NCBI GenBank assembly: GCA_030062745.1
Contig: CP099846.1
Location: forward strand, 29,533,201 to 29,597,200
Direction of reading: 5' to 3'
DNA: 64,000 bases
DNA from: Capitulum mitella
Taxonomy: Eukaryota; Arthropoda; Thecostraca; Pollicipedomorpha; Pollicipedidae
Translations under genes and position numbers: made by a program
The notes under the pieces: generated by a model
What the model was told of the DNA's origin: nothing
The model's input: the letters and a program-made list of their open reading frames with translations, nothing else
Database searches by the model: none
Shown: piece after piece, positions 30,040 to 44,332 of the stretch
Layout of the letters: every line of letters starts with the position of its first letter
Numbering within the stretch: the first letter of the stretch is position 1

Positions 30040-33000
30040 CTGTGCGACACGGTGGACCACGCCGGTCAGCTCAGGTCAGGTCAGGCCAGGCCAGGCCAGG
30101 TCAGTTCAGGTCGCTCAGACCCACGCTCGGTGGCGCGAGGCTAGTCGGACGCCCCGCTAGCTCAGCGCGGCATCAGGTCGCAGCACGTGGAGCTCCGACA
30201 AGGCTAAATGGACAGACGTGCAACACCGACTCGACGCTAGTTCCGGCCTCGGCGCCGACTCTGCACAGACGCGCCCGCGTAAATCACACCGCACAACGCC
30301 GCCGCCGGCCACAAGCCGCTCAAAACTGACGGCTCCCGCGGACCGTCACGCAATGGGGTGCACCGGCGCCCGGTGACGCCTTCATCAGATTCCCCACGGC
30401 TCCCGGCGACGTCGACCCGACTCTCGGAAGCACGCCACGCACGCGCCACTCTAACCTCGTTAGCGATCACTCCGCGACTCTAATGAGCTGCGTTTGACAC
30501 CGCTAAAATTTGGGACAGCATAACGAGCCGCCCTCGCAACGACGGAATACCCGCGATCTCACGCATCTGACCCGACCTGACCTGAGCAACAGAGGGAGAA
30601 CACACCGGCTGACCGCTCGGCGAGTGGCAGCGAACAGAGCGGCGCGGCCGACACTGCAGGGCAGCCGAGGCACCTGTGCCGGCGGCCGGAGCAGCACTGC
30701 CGGCGGCCGGCGGCCGGCGCCGGGCTGTCTGCCGCTCCCAGCCGGCCGCCAAGGCCAGCGGCGTCCGGCGGCGTCCGGCGGCGCTCCGCGGGCCGCCCGC
30801 CGGCTGGCCGCCGCGCCGCCGGCCACCGGCCGACCTGGCTGATGTCACGCCGCTGCGGCCGGAAGGCGACCCTGCGCCGGCCGCGGCGGCGCCACCGCCG
30901 CCGGACGTGCAGTCCGGATCGCGTCAGTTTGAGGACCGCCGCGCCGGCGCGGCCGGCCCGGCCGGGCGGCATGCACGGTCACGTCCGTCCCGGGGTGTGT
31001 GCACCGGTCGTGGTCGGGCAGGCGCACCCGACAGCGGCCATTACCACCTGTCCCCGGCCGTACTGTCCGCCCGGCCACCCAGGACACCAGAAGCCGGCGC
31101 GAAAAAAGCGGTGCCGAGATGCGTGCCGCGCTGTGCTTCAACACATGGCTCGTGGGATCCGAGACACGAAAACAATTGAAAGATGTGGCAAGCACCTCAC
31201 GGAAGCTGTCACAACAACGCGGCCGAATACCCATCAAGCACACCACCATAACGAGAGACGGACCAGCAGCACAAAGGGAAAACGAATCTCCCACCAGAGC
31301 CCGGATGTAACCTCTCCGGCCAAAGAACATTCCCGTCTAAGCCTTTTCGGCTGCAGGCACCGGTCGGCGGCGCCCGGGGCCGGGCTGCGGCTGGCTCGGC
31401 CTGCATTAAGGTAGGCCGGTGTGTGACGCCCGGCCGCGTGGCGTGACCTCTCGGCTTGCGGCGCCAATGCTGACAGACAGTGATTGATACGCCCGGGACG
31501 GGTTCGCCGAAAAGGCGCTCGCAGCCGCGCCGCGCGGATATTCATGAGCCTCTTTGCGGGCGGTGAGGCCTTCGGGCGCGATTTGCCGGCCGACGCGGCC
31601 AATCAGCGCCGGCTTTGTGCCGGGGCGTCGGCTCGGCCGGCCGGGCAGCGCATGCCTGCCGGCTGAGTCACGGCCGACCGGCGCCAGAAGGCCGGCCCCG
31701 GGCCCGATTCGGGCCTCTGCTCCCGTCTCCTGCCGACCTCAAGCTGACGTCAGCCGTCAAATCGGTCTCGGATTCATTCCGCGCTCCCAGACCAGCCTCA
31801 AGCCGACCTCAGCATGACATCAGCCGTCTCATCAGCCCAGGACGACAGATCAGCCTCTTACCGACCTCAGGCCTCTAAACAGTCTCAAGTTCAGCTCGAC
31901 AAGACGACCCACGACGACCCGAGACTGACCTCGTGAACTCAGCATGGCCCAGGGGACCCCGTGGGCGCGCCGACACGCCGCCGGGCCGCCCCCCCCCCCT
32001 CCCGGCCAGCGCGACTGCCTGTCTGTCTGTCTGTCTGCCACCAGCTCGAAGGCATGGTCCGCCCTGTGTGTCCCGTGCTGTCCGCCGGCACCACCAGGAT
32101 AACTCAGTCTGAGACGTCCAATGTGACGTGCATGGTGACCGAACATCGAGGCCAACGGGCAGCCAGCTGTGCACTAACGCTTCGCCGTAAGATAAGACGA
32201 TGCCTCAACTTAAATCTTCACAACAGAGATGCCTGAAGGAAAGCCACTGCAAGCTCACGCCCAGGGTCCGGACTAATACTGCCATGACGCTATGCCGATG
32301 TGTGGGCTTTTACTGAGAAACAAAAACGAGAATGCTGGATCCTATTTCTTTCACGACACCCCGCCCTTCTACTTCAAGGTAGATGTCGGCATAAGAACTA
32401 CATGGTAACAAGAAACAAACATGACCGAATGACGTTCCTGCGCCACACAATCTACACAAGGACTTCGATCTCGGCTCGCAACGTGCCACACGTCGCTCGT
32501 TGGTAGAACGGCTTCACGTCCTGGATTCAACCGCGCCCGCTGCATGCGCGGCCCGAAGACGGCGTCACGTACCGGCGGCACGTCAGCGCCAGGCATATGA
32601 CTTTGGGCCGCCCTTCGCCTAACCGTCGGGACGACGACACGGACAGCGGCGACTCGGCGCCAGCACCAGCGGCCGCCCGGCGGTGGGCCGCTCCGTCCGA
32701 CACGCCGGTCACGAGCCGGCCGGCGAACACGGCGCGGCCGAGACGGCGGCGCCGCGCCGGTCGGCCCCGATTCTTCCGGCGCCAATCGGCCGCGGCCGGC
32801 CGGCGGACACCTCGCTCGCGAGCGGCGCCGGCGGCCGCGTGCCGGCGGCGTCGGTCCCGCGAGACGGCACGGTCCGGCAGCCGCCGCCGCCGGACCGCAG
32901 CGGACCGGGCGGCTGGCGCTTTGGCAGCGCCGGAGCCGGAGCAGCGCGGCCGACCCCGCCGGCGGCGTCCGGACGCTGTCCTTCAGCCCAGCCGGTAGTG

Positions 33001-36000
33001 TCGGCTCCGCTCAACAGCTGTTCAACGAGGACGACCAGACAATCAGGTCAAACCACCTGCCATTACTGGGAAGGAGGGGGAGGGCGAAGAACGACAAAAG
33101 CCATTTACGTTTCTTTTTATGACGGGCGACAAGTGTCACGATGCTAAGATGATGAGTCGGTGCAAACTTTTCTTTAAACTTAGTCTGGAACTGACGTTCA
33201 GAAGCATTCCTTTGCCGAGATCAGTCTTTTTAGAAAGCATTACAAGACAAGAGTCCTGATAAACATTTACAAGAGATTAACGGCCTTTCAAACACAAAGA
33301 TAAAGTTATTTTTGCCGAAGGGTTCTGCAAGGGCAAGCTGAACAAATCTTCGTCACGACAAATGAGCAGACAGCCATATTACGTCCAAGAAATCCCTTCT
33401 GCATTTCTCGTTAAACATGCTCTTGTGAACAAATCACCGGCATCGCTGTTCACAGAAGAGCGCCCAAGATTGGGCCCCGTTAATCTAGTGACAGCAATCC
33501 TCAGAGCACTTCTTATCGCGGTATCGGCAAATCCCCGTTCCGGTTTGCAAATCACAAGCAAATCTGATACCAGCCCATGAGATTACCGAAATCTGGGATT
33601 CGACGGCCAGTCGGCACCGGCGACTGCGTCATGCCGCACCGCAGCGTATTTCGCGTCGTTTCCCTCAGCATGTTCTGTAGCGTCGCGGCTTTCCCGCGTG
33701 CTGACAACTTCCCAGAACCGCCTACCGAGAAACGGGCCGCCGCCGCGTCCCAGAAGGTACCGTGTCGTGCCTAGGCCCGTTCACCGACCACGAGGACGTC
33801 GGTGGCGCGCGGCAGTGCTCCTCCGGCCGGCCGGCAGCCCGCACCCCGACCCAGACAGCCCCGCGCCCGGCGACAGCCAGCCGCCGCCTGGTAACGGCCG
33901 ACACACCCTCCGGTGACGGGCCGGCCGGGTGAGCGGCACTCGCCCCATCACACCCCTGTCAGCATAACACGGCTCCAAACGGACCGGGAGAGAAGCCCAA
34001 AAGCCTGCAGCCCCGTCATGCACGGCCACCTTATCAGGGCGTCGCAGGCGGCGGCCACAGCTGGCCGACGCCGCCTGGCACCCCTGGTGACGTTAGCGCG
34101 ATCACGCCGGACAGGAAGCCCCGCCGAGAGACCTTGTCACCGGGCAGTGACTGGGCAGTGACAGCCCCGCCTGACACCCGGCTACCCCGCGAAACCCACC
34201 CACGCCCCCGACGCAGCATAGTTCAACGTACCGCTATGACACATTCCCACATCCGCCCCAGAGCACTCCTCCCGACCCACGGTCCAGGAGCGACGGCTGA
34301 GAGACGCCCCGGCCGAGGCCCACCCAGACAGGGCTGGCCCGTGCAGCCGGCGGTGCCAGGTCGCCGGCTCCAAGGGCCCACTATCAGCGCGACACTCTGC
34401 ACTCACGGCGTCCGTCGACCTTGGTCGAGGCCGCGGCCTTCCGCTGTTGACTCTGCTGGCGCCGCCTCTCCGCATCGGAGCCGTGTGTGGCTCCGCCCGG
34501 CCGGCGGCGGCGGCCCAGCGCAAACCGTCCCGGCCGCCGGCAAACAGCCGGCCGTGACGCGGAGGGACGGCGGCGTCAGAAAAGACGAGGCTTGCAGAAA
34601 AGGCTTGCCGATGGTCTGGCCGAAGGCGGCGGGCACGCAAGAGCGGCCTTTTGCACCACAGAGGGCCGGCAGACAGCGGCACACAGGAACAAAGAGGCGG
34701 CAGAGACTGACAGTGTCGACAGGGAGCGGACGAAAACCAGCAGGCAGCAGGCAGTGAGCCAGCAGACAGCCGGCGGAGAGCGGGCTGGGAGAGGCAGACA
34801 GCCGGCAGGGAGCTGACTGAGAGCGACGGCTGCAGCAGCCGCGGTCTCGGTTCTGAGGCCACGCCGGGCGCAGCACGTTGGGAGATGAGTGTTGCTGTGG
34901 CCCCGGCTCACCGTCTCCCCGCAGTCGTCAGTCGTCCCCGGCGCCTGGGTGCGCCGTGGCGATGGCACCACAACAAGGGTGCAGCGGTCGCCCCTCAGGG
35001 ACACGGGTGCACCTGATCCGCGCCGGCACCCGCTGCCGACCGCACCCTCTGACCCCACCTCGGGCAACAGGCCGCGACGACGCCGGCAGCCGCTCACCAC
35101 TCGTTCGTCGTCATGCGCTGAATGTAATTTGCTTGATCTGCCTGCTTGCAAAACATGCCACATATCACACATCACTACCGTGTTATTTACCATCCTTCTT
35201 GCCAAACAGCATACAAAATGTCGTCCCCTCTCGAGACCAGACATGTTTTGTGGAAGAGCACGGCTTCTGTTTGGACAGCAAGCTCCGCTGATAAACAAAA
35301 TATGTTAGTTTCACGTGCCGCCCGTCCCCATAACCAAGCCCTCCCAACAACTGCCCCCACCTAGGCGGCCGTGCCCCGGTTCCGTCCGATCTTCCGGAGC
35401 TGCCATCAGCGCGACCACCGCTGGGGACCCAGCCGCATCCGCCGCAGGTTACTGCCTGGCTGTTAAACGGCAATGACAACGCATTTGACCGTTCAGGTCG
35501 CTCGGCGCCGACGCCTGTCGTGTCGAATCCCACGTTGGAATTCGAGCGGTTTACCCAAACACCGCGGACGGCCAGTAAGAATGATGTTAACAGCACAGTT
35601 CAACACCGTCCGTCCATCTGCCGTCCTTTATCGAGCCTTGGCGCGGTTATGACATCATGGAGAACTGCCCGTTCCACACGACCAGCAGGAGGACATAGCT
35701 CTCCCGTACCAGCTGAGACCGACTCCACGGCATCACAAACACCATGTTGGTGCCGCTACACTGCTCACTGCACAGCCGTGTGCGACATACAGCCGTCGCT
35801 ACTACGGCCCGGTCGGACCCGTTGTTGCCATGCTCGGCGGGGGGCGGCGACGGTGGCGGCCCGCGGCCGACGCCAGTGATGAGGGTGCTCCGCCCTGATG
35901 GCCGATGGCCGGTACCGTGCCCCGCCTAAACCGCCGATCGGCCGAACCGCAGCCCCCCCCTCGTCTGGTCGACCACTGGCCGCCCGGCAGCCACAGGCCC

Positions 36001-36340
36001 CGCGGGCCATCACGCCACCGCAGCAGCCCAGCCGCCAAGCCCACATTGTCCGATCCCCGCGCCGCCGCCGAGACCGCGGCTCGGCCGGCGCCCCGCGCCC
36101 GGACGACACGGCCGGCGCTGTCGCGTGCCGGACACCGGACGCGCGCCGCCGCTATCGTGCGGCGGCCAGCGCGCGCCAGGCACGCGGCGCCGGAACTGGG
36201 CAGCATCCGGTCGGCGCTGCCGCTCCCACGGCAACAGCGGCGGACTTTCCGGGGGCGCGCCGGCGCTGCCGCCGGATTAGGGCCCCGCGCGGAGAGCGTC
36301 TTAGCGCGGCCCGAGCCCGGAGCCGGCCCGGCGCGCTCAC

Positions 36341-36361
36341 CTGAAACCAGACCGAGGCCAT
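36341..36361 (-). CDS. Possible short first exon, MASVWFQ
   Basis: ATGGCCTCGGTCTGG begins a short frame that meets a strong donor (TTTCAG|GTGAGCG) in phase 0; an in-frame upstream ATG lies at 36409. Phase 0 would allow splicing to several downstream E-protein exons. MASVWFQ recalls MASVFQG, which precedes the loop-helix in fly daughterless, but the match is short and could be chance. Confidence 0.2.
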
Positions 36362-39300
36362 CTGGCGAGCGGCCGCAGAAATTAGCCCATCAGTCAGGCC
36401 AGCATGCATTTTGAACGCGTAGGCCGTGATTTAGCGTGATCGGCCTGGACGGGCCGCGTCATCACCGGAGAATTCGTGCCGTTCAAACTGGTCAGCAATG
36501 CACGGGTTACGACCGCAACGCCTGGTAATCGACGGAAGCAACAGTGGTGCATCTGATCACGGCCCTCACGCCGAGACCCCTGGCGGAGAAAAATCACAGT
36601 GTAACCTGGAGCCCCTTCGGCAGAGGGCACCACTGACGTCGGGCAACCGTCAGCCGGCGCGGGAGGCGCGTCTGCACGGTAGTCGGCCCAAGGTCTGGCG
36701 TGTGCGTTCGGCCTGCAGCTGATCAGTATCTGGCGGCGTTCTCGAGCCGCGCCCGGCCCGTCCGGCCGTCCATTCAGACGCAGCCGGATGGAGGCCGGCC
36801 CGGCGGCCCGCCCTGGCGGCGCCGCTCGAGGCCGCCGCCGCCGCACACGCACCGGCTCAGCAGCCGACGGGCCCGAACCGGCCGGTTCCGCCGCAAAAAT
36901 GAGAGCCGCGCCGCCGGCCGAGGCCGTGCGCCACCGCCGATACACATTTGGCGCACGTCGCCGGACGGCGCACCACCGCCCGCCCGCTCCGGCCGACCGA
37001 CCGACCGCCATCACCGCCGCCGCCGAGACCCCCCCGACTCTGGGAGGTTGAGAAGCTGCGGTCGCAGCCGGCCACACGCCGCCAACAAAGCCGGCCGGCC
37101 GGGCCGGGGTCGACGCTCGCGCGGGTCAGTCGCCGAAGAGCAGGCGAGCGCCGCGTGCGCGTGCGATTACGGCCCGCCGCACCCTCACCCCTAATACGGC
37201 TCCATGTGCGGGAGCAGCGCACAAAAAGGCGGCCGATCGGCGGCGGCGTGCCGCCCTGTTTGTTCGCCGCTCTGGCAGAAAAAACAGCCGGCCGGCTAGC
37301 CGGCACCGCTCGGCGCCAGCCGACTGCGGCGGCAGCGTCGACGGCGGCTCGCGTGCCGGGCCGGCGGCCGCCCGACGCGCGCGACCGTGGCGTGCGTCCG
37401 CGCCGACGGCCGGCCGCCGCCGCCCGGCTCTCATGCATGACGGCGGTCCGCTTAGTCGGCCATTACGGCCGCTCTCGGCCGAATTAAAAACGCAGCCGGC
37501 CGAAATGAATTCCAATGAGTGAGCGTGCCGTCCCGGGGCGGCCATCTGTCGGCCGATGCCGCCGCGCAGTCTTTTATCAAAGTCGGCGGTTAATGCGGCC
37601 GGCCGCGGCGTGTCCGCCCCGACGGCGGCAGCGCCCGCCCCGATCCGGCCTGAGATAGCGGCACCGGCCGGCGTCGCGTCGACGGCGCACGCCGGCCGGT
37701 GCCGCCGGATCGAGCCGACGGTGCGCAGCTGGTTTTCACGGGACGACTCCGGGGCGCCGGACCGGCGCAGCCGGGCTCGGCTCGCCGGACACGGCAGGAC
37801 CGGAATCGAACCGGCCGATCGCCGCCTGCGAGCAGCGTCTGAGCGGCCGCGCCGGACGGAAGAGCCGCCTATCGGTTTCCGGCAGCCTCTTTGCCGGCGG
37901 TGCCGCCGCCGCCGACGGAAGCCGTGCAGTGCGTGCGCGTGGCGGCCGACTCACGCACCGGATGGGCACGCGGCGGCGCCGCCTGCGGCCCCGACCAGAA
38001 GAGGCCGCACGGCCCTTGTAGTCGCCGAAGCGTGACAGGCGTGACCGCACGTGCAAGGCTCGGCACGAGCAGAGCACAGTTCCCGTCACCCGCACGGCCA
38101 ACAGCGCGTCAGGGCACGTCTGCATTCCCAAACTTCTGATATCGTCCAGCAAGACGGGGAACGGGGCCTCCGCTGCGCAGGACACTCTGCCTCGCCTCAG
38201 GCGCCACGCCTTCTGGCTGGCGGTCGGCGCCGCCGCGACGCCGGCCGGCCGGAGCGCATCGTGTTTACATTCGGGTCACGGTTCGCCCGTTACGGCCTGA
38301 CGGCCGTGGTAATCCGACATGGCCGGCGGGCAAACAAACGCCCGGCCGCCGGAGGGGCGCCGCCCGGGGCCGTCCAGACCGCTCTCGGCGACCGCCGCCC
38401 CCTGTGCCGACGACACGCCAACAACGCATACGGACAGCCCTTGAAAACCGCGCTCCACAGCCGACACCATGTCGGCGCGGCGGGTGACGTTTCCGGCGCA
38501 GACATCCACCGCGGAGACCGGCGGGCGAGCGGCAGGCGGGCAGCAGCCGGACGACTCCAGCCGGCGCGCCGTGGACCGGGCAACAAGTGGCGCGGCGCCG
38601 CCACCTGACCGGCACCGTTTAAAGGCCGCCGGCTGCGGACGGCGCGCCGCCGCCGCCGCCGCCGCGCCCACCGCCGGCCGCCACCGGGCCGATATCAATC
38701 TCGGCAGACTCCCCCGACCGGCGGCCCGCGGCCGGCAGGGGGGCGGCAGGTGGCACGCGGGGCGGGGGGGGGGGGGCGAGGGGAGCCGGCTCGTGCTGGT
38801 GACCGGCGTCGCCGCCCCGCCCCGCCGGCGGCGTCTCCCCAGCTGGCGGCGACGGACGATCCATCTCTGGGAGGGCGCGCTCGAGCCGCGCCGGACCGGC
38901 CGGCATTCGGGGGCCGCAGACGGCGCCGACCGTGGCGCACCTCTGGCTGGCCGATCACGAGACGCCGCCGCCACCGCCGCCGCCGCGTGCGGTCGGCGGC
39001 GAGTGCACGGCTCCAGAGCGTCGCCGCGCGCAACGTGGGCCCGCTGCCAAGCCGCCGCCGAGTCAGAGCGGTCCTGATTCGAAAACAAAGAGCAGCCTAA
39101 AAATGCCCTCCAGTTCGCAATAATCCGGAATAACAGATGACGTAATTATACACATAATGATGACAATTAGCTGAATTTATCGAGACCATAAAGCCGAGGG
39201 CGCCGCCAGCCTCTGGAAGCGTGCCATCTATGAAAAATGGCTGCCGCAGACGCGTCGCCGGCGCGACGGCGGCGTGCGCGGCATGGTGACGTCACCAAAT

Positions 39301-41981
39301 GGCCCGTAATAGCAGGCCATCGCGGCAGACGGGCCGATGGCAATCTCCCCTCGGCGGCGATTAACGGGCCAGACTGCGCCGCAAGGCCCGCGCCGTCGGG
39401 CCACGCCGAGCCGAGCCGCCGGCGGCGGCGGCGGCGGCGGCGCTGGCGGCCTTTGTGCGGCCAGCGGCCGTCCTCGGTCGGCTTCCTGCGCCGCCGGCAA
39501 AAACTCCCCCCCAGACGACACCGGAGCCGGTCCCCGGTCCGGCTGTCCCCTCGCTGGCCGCGCCGACGCTGCCGCCACCCCGGCCGGCCCGGGCGCTGAA
39601 AAATGTCCCGTGCCGCGGCGGCTCCGATTACCGCAGTCGGACGGCGGCCTCGCACAAAAACCGGCCCTTTAAAATGAACTGAAGACGTTCGAAATCCGGC
39701 GGCGGCGGTGCCGAAACAAAAGCGGCCGGCGGCGCCCCGGCGGACCGGCGCGCCGCTACCGAGGGGCAGTAAATCACCGACGCCAGCCATCGACGCACGT
39801 TCATCCAGCTACCGGCCGGCCCCTCGGCTCGTCCCCTCCGACGACCCCGAGCGTTGGCGGCGGCGGCGGCGGGCAAAACAAGGCCGGACGGAGGCGCGCC
39901 GAATACGCCGGGGTCCGGGCGTCGCCGCCATCCTGACCGCCGGCCCGACGCTGCCCCGCCGTCTCACTCTCGCCTGCGGCCGGCCGGCGACACGGACGGG
40001 GCGGCGGCGCCGCCGGCCGCACCGCGACCCGAAAACGTCGCGGCGCCCGCGGCCGCCATAAATCGGCCGGGCCGGCGCGAGTGGCGGCGCCGGGCGGCCG
40101 CGTCCACAGAGGCCCGAGCACAGCATCCTGGGAGCGTGGCCCGGCCACCGGCCGCCCTGACGTCCGGCGGAGTCCGCGGTCCGAAGGGGTCCCGTGTCGC
40201 AGGGGTCACACGTCCGCCCAACAGGGCGGCCGCGGAGTCCGATGTCCAGCCGGCTCCGCGAACCGGGCCGGCCCGGCGCGCTTTGTCGGCGCGGGCCCGG
40301 CCGGCCGCCGTCCGAGAACGGGGCGCCGGCCGCCTTCCCTGAAGGGGAGGAGCGCGCCGGCCAAGGCGTCCCGCTGCGACCGGCGCTCCCCGGCGACCAA
40401 CCCAGGCAGTGGGTTCTCCGAACACAACAGGCTCGGCCGGCTTCAGTGCTCGCTGGTGACACAGACGGGCCGGCCAGAAGGAAGCTGCTGGAAATGCAGC
40501 ACGCTTCCGTCTACTATCTACTCGCTGAACGCTTTGCGCGTCCCCTTGCACCGGAATGATCTCGTCGTGACCTCCACCGCTTCTACCGCGGCAGCCACGA
40601 AGAACAAAGAGATCGCTTCCTTTCTTCCAAGCGCGGCCGCGCCAGATCAATCGGTGCCGAACGTCCTGTGTCCCCGGTCCGCGCCGGCCGCGCTGCCTCC
40701 CGCGCGAGTGGCCCGGTCGTCCGCCGCCCGCTCCCGCTCCAGCTCCCGCCCCGCCCAGCCTGCCGCGGCTTATTGCGCACTCCAGCGACGGTAATTTGGC
40801 GGCGAATCCGTTTGAAGCTCGGCTATTCGGGGCGCCATTCGGCTGACGGCGGCGTTCGGCTCTGATCAGCGTCGCGCCGCCGCCGCCGCCGCCCCGCATC
40901 AATATGCCCGCTCATCCCTTCTATTTTATATCGGAGTTACTGACCCATAAGTTTCCAATTACTCGCCGTCCTGCAAAGATAATAGGCAATTCTCGAGTGA
41001 TAAATCAGATCCGTTATTCAATAAGGCGGGCGATCGATGCCGGCCGCCCTGGCCGGGCGGCTGCGTCGCGTCACAGCGCCGACCGCCGACGCCGGCGTCG
41101 GCCGAGAGCGCGCCGCCAACACAACGAGAGGCTCCGGCGCGTCGCGGCCGACGCCGACGCGACGGCGACGGAGGCCGGGCGGCACCGCCGCCCGCCCAGC
41201 GTCGGCGCAGTCCAGCGCCGCCGGCGCCGCGCTAACTGAATCAGACGGCGGCGCTCCCGGAAGAGATGAGCCGTCGGCGCGCCGCTAACGGGCCGGCGCC
41301 GTTCTGACGTCATACGCCCCCGGCGGGACCGCACCGGCCGGCGACGGTCCAGCTGAGCGACGCCCGTGCCGGCGACGGCAGCAGTTGGTGGTCTGCCGGA
41401 CCACCATCGATCCCGCCCGGTCCGCGACACGCCGGCCGACCGGCCGGCCGGCCGCAGGTGACTCCGGTCGAGCGCCGCCGCCGCCGCCACCGCTCGTCAG
41501 CTGACGCCGCCGCTCCGGCGGATGGTAATCAGCCGGCACGCGCGCGCGCGCGCGCGGCCTCGCCGCCAGTCGGCGCCGCCCGCCGCCGGCGGCGCCATTT
41601 GAATCCGGGCAAACGGAAAACTGCACGGCTCCGGTAATGGGCGACCGGCAGCTGCCAGTGACGTCACCGGCAGGTGGACGTTGTCGCGGCCAATCAGCGG
41701 CGGCCGGCGGCGGCCGGTCGACGGGCGGCCGATCGGCGCCCGGCCGGGATAAGATGAATATGCCGATGTGTATCTTATTTTTCCGTATCGGGCCGGGCCG
41801 GGGGGCGCCTGCGGCGCTGTGGGGACGGCACAAGGCGGAGTCGCACGACGGCCGGCGACATGTCAACTCGCCGAACGGTCGGCGGCGGGACGCCGACCGT
41901 TCGGCGGAGGACACAGCGCACCGACCGACATCCGGCAGCTGGCAAAAATAATCCCACGCGGAGGTGCTCACCGCAAACATA

Positions 41982-41987
41982 ATGTAT

Positions 41988-42073
<86 letters not shown>

Positions 42074-42098
42074 GTATATATATATATATGTATGTATG

Positions 42099-42172
<74 letters not shown>

Positions 42173-42195
42173 ACATATATATATTATATATGTAC

Positions 42196-42243
<48 letters not shown>

Positions 42244-42262
42244 TTGTGTATATACACAGACA
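41982..42262. repeat. (CA)n(TA)n compound microsatellite
   Basis: Pure CA, then a long TA run broken by TGTA and GTAC interruptions, ending TGTGTGTGTT. The alternating TA tract of more than 150 bp is a strong cruciform and fragile-site candidate. Open frames of Tyr-Ile repeats on both strands are artefacts. Confidence 0.95.
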
Positions 42263-43690
42263 GAGGGCCGATCCGTTCACCGGACAGACACCGCGCCGGC
42301 GCGGCGGCGGCCGCCGAGACGAGCTGTTGCTGCTGCTCGGCGGACGCCGGCGGCGGCCGGGCTCGGCGGGAGGGCGTGACAGCGCGCCTGCCGCCGGCCG
42401 CGGTGCATGGACCCCGGCCGGCCTGGCAGTGCTGGCCATCTGTCGCACCGCCGCCGGCACAACAGGTAGCCGACAAACGGCCCGGCCGGCGCCGCTCGCG
42501 CCCACACCTGGCCGAGGACCGAGCCCGGACGGCGTGGCCGGCCGCCGACCGCACGGGCGGACGGCCGCGGTGCGACCGCCGCGCCCTCGGCGGCGGCGGC
42601 ACCGTCCGGCCGGCCGTAGTATCGCCGGCGCTGTCATCTGCCCGACTGCCGGCGGCGCCATCGGCTGCCGATCGGGCGGCGCATCGACCAGCTGGCCGGC
42701 GCCGGATTATTAACATGACGGCGGCGGCGGCGCGGGAGGGAGGCCGGACGACGCCGCGACAGGGCCCGGCCGCGGCCCGTGCAGCAGCAGCGGCGGCGGC
42801 GGCGGCCGGCCCTGGGCGCGTCACGGCCGGCTGCAGACCGGCGGACCGTGACCGCCGCCGCTTCTCGTGGGGGACGGGCCGGCGTCCGTCCCGGGACCTC
42901 CGCCGCCACGTCAGCGCGGTACCGACCCCACCGGCGCACCGGCCAGACGCCCACTGCTCACCACTCATCGCGGCCGCCCGCGGCCCGCCTCTCATGGAGG
43001 AGCTTACCTAAAACAGACAGAGACAAACATCAGCGACCACGCATCTCAGCAGAACCGTTGCCTGCCGGCCGCTCCAACCACGAGACGGCCATCCATACGA
43101 CCGACACACGACAAAGACCCCACAACACAGCAGTCAGCCGGCCGGCGACCCCAGAACCATTCAGCGCGGAGGCACCATCCCTTTCCACGGGCCAGTGTGG
43201 CGACCCAGACACGACGTCCGGCGGGCCCCCCCTCCCGCCGGCCGTGACGAACCTCGCCGCCGCCGCCGCCGCCGGCCGCCTCCCAGGAAGCGCGATGCAT
43301 CACGCGCCGCTAGCGGGCCGCCGCCGCCGTGAGTCAGACGGCCGGGCCGCGGCGCGCGCCGCGACGCCCCAAGCTGCTCCGGCGGCGGCGGCCGGGGACC
43401 GTTGCCCCGCCCGCCAGATCACGAGGAGCCAGTCAGAGCGAGGGCCACACCACCCGGCGCCGCTCCGGCGCCCGAGATGACGGCGCGGGCTCTCCCGAGT
43501 ATGAAGAACAGCGCCCACACCTTGCTGTCCTGCGCGGTCCAACGTGTCGGCTACCTAACGGCCGGCCGCCAAGCACGTCCCCCTGATCGCGCCCTGCCGA
43601 CCCGGCCTGCCCGGCGGGCCGCGCACGAACACTGCCGCCCTGACTGGAGCCGGTCCGCCATCCCAAGCTCGCCCGGCTCCCGCCGCCGTC

Positions 43691-43730
43691 CGCCGGTCAC
43701 CGCCGGTCACCGCCGGTCACCGCCGGTCAC
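43691..43730. repeat. Four perfect 10-bp units (CGCCGGTCAC)
   Basis: Four identical head-to-tail decamers with a partial fifth, in GC-rich intron. Confidence 0.9.
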
Positions 43731-44238
43731 CGCCGGCAGCCGCCGCCACGCCGCCACCGCGGCCCGGCCGGCCGAGACGAGACCATAGGCTAGCCGTCAT
43801 CTACCACCGGAGCCGCCCCGGTCTGTCCGGCCGAACAGACGAACAACGGCTGTCAGCAGTCGACAGCCATAACCTGAAGCTCTCTGTTCTCCCCAGCTGG
43901 CCAGCGATCGGTTGACATCAGCCAACAGCCACACCATCGGCCATCTTTTCAAGCTCTCCAGTCCCCCCGGCCGGCCAGAAGAACGCGGCCGTTGCGAAAA
44001 CTAGCGCCGGGCGCAGGAAATCCAATCCGACCAAACAAATAAACAAAACGGGGCGAGGCATAACACAGTCGCTGCTAAACAAACCGGGCCGGGCGGCCGG
44101 CCGTTCCGGGCGCGCTCCGGCTCCCAGGGCCGGTCCACGAGGCGGCCGTGGGCCGGCGCCGGCCGCAGAAGCACCGCCCGTGAGTCGACCTCGCCAGGCG
44201 GCGCGTCCCCTGCCGGCCGGTCGGCGTGACCGGCACGG

Positions 44239-44332
44239 ACGTGACGTGACGTGACGTGACGTGACGTGACGTGCGTGACGTGACGTGACGTGACGTGCGT
44301 GACGTGACGTGACGTGACGTGACGTGACGTGA
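44239..44332. repeat. (ACGTG)n pentanucleotide array
   Basis: About 94 bp of GACGTGACGTGACGTG with two four-base interruptions (GTGCGTGACG). Because the unit is 5 bp, all three minus-strand frames read an SRHVT-type pentapeptide repeat, which is an artefact. Each unit carries an ACGT core. Confidence 0.95.

Noticed and set aside
32490-32540. Possible tRNA-like A-box (TTGGTAGAACGG) followed by GGATTCAACC
   Set aside because: It does not fold as a cloverleaf and no second copy suggests a SINE.
32544-32640. Possible minus-strand exon ending at GCCG|GTACGTG (about 32572)
   Set aside because: No frame both matches the neighbouring E-protein phases and shows family similarity; the acceptor is weak.
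41285-42995. Minus-strand frames of 406-458 codons
   Set aside because: They run through the CA/TA microsatellite (poly Tyr-Ile and Val-Cys) and GC-rich intron; no family similarity.
42950-43015. A very good minus-strand acceptor (CTGTCTGTTTTAG) at about 43003
   Set aside because: The following frame is GC-rich low complexity without a credible donor or similarity to E-proteins.
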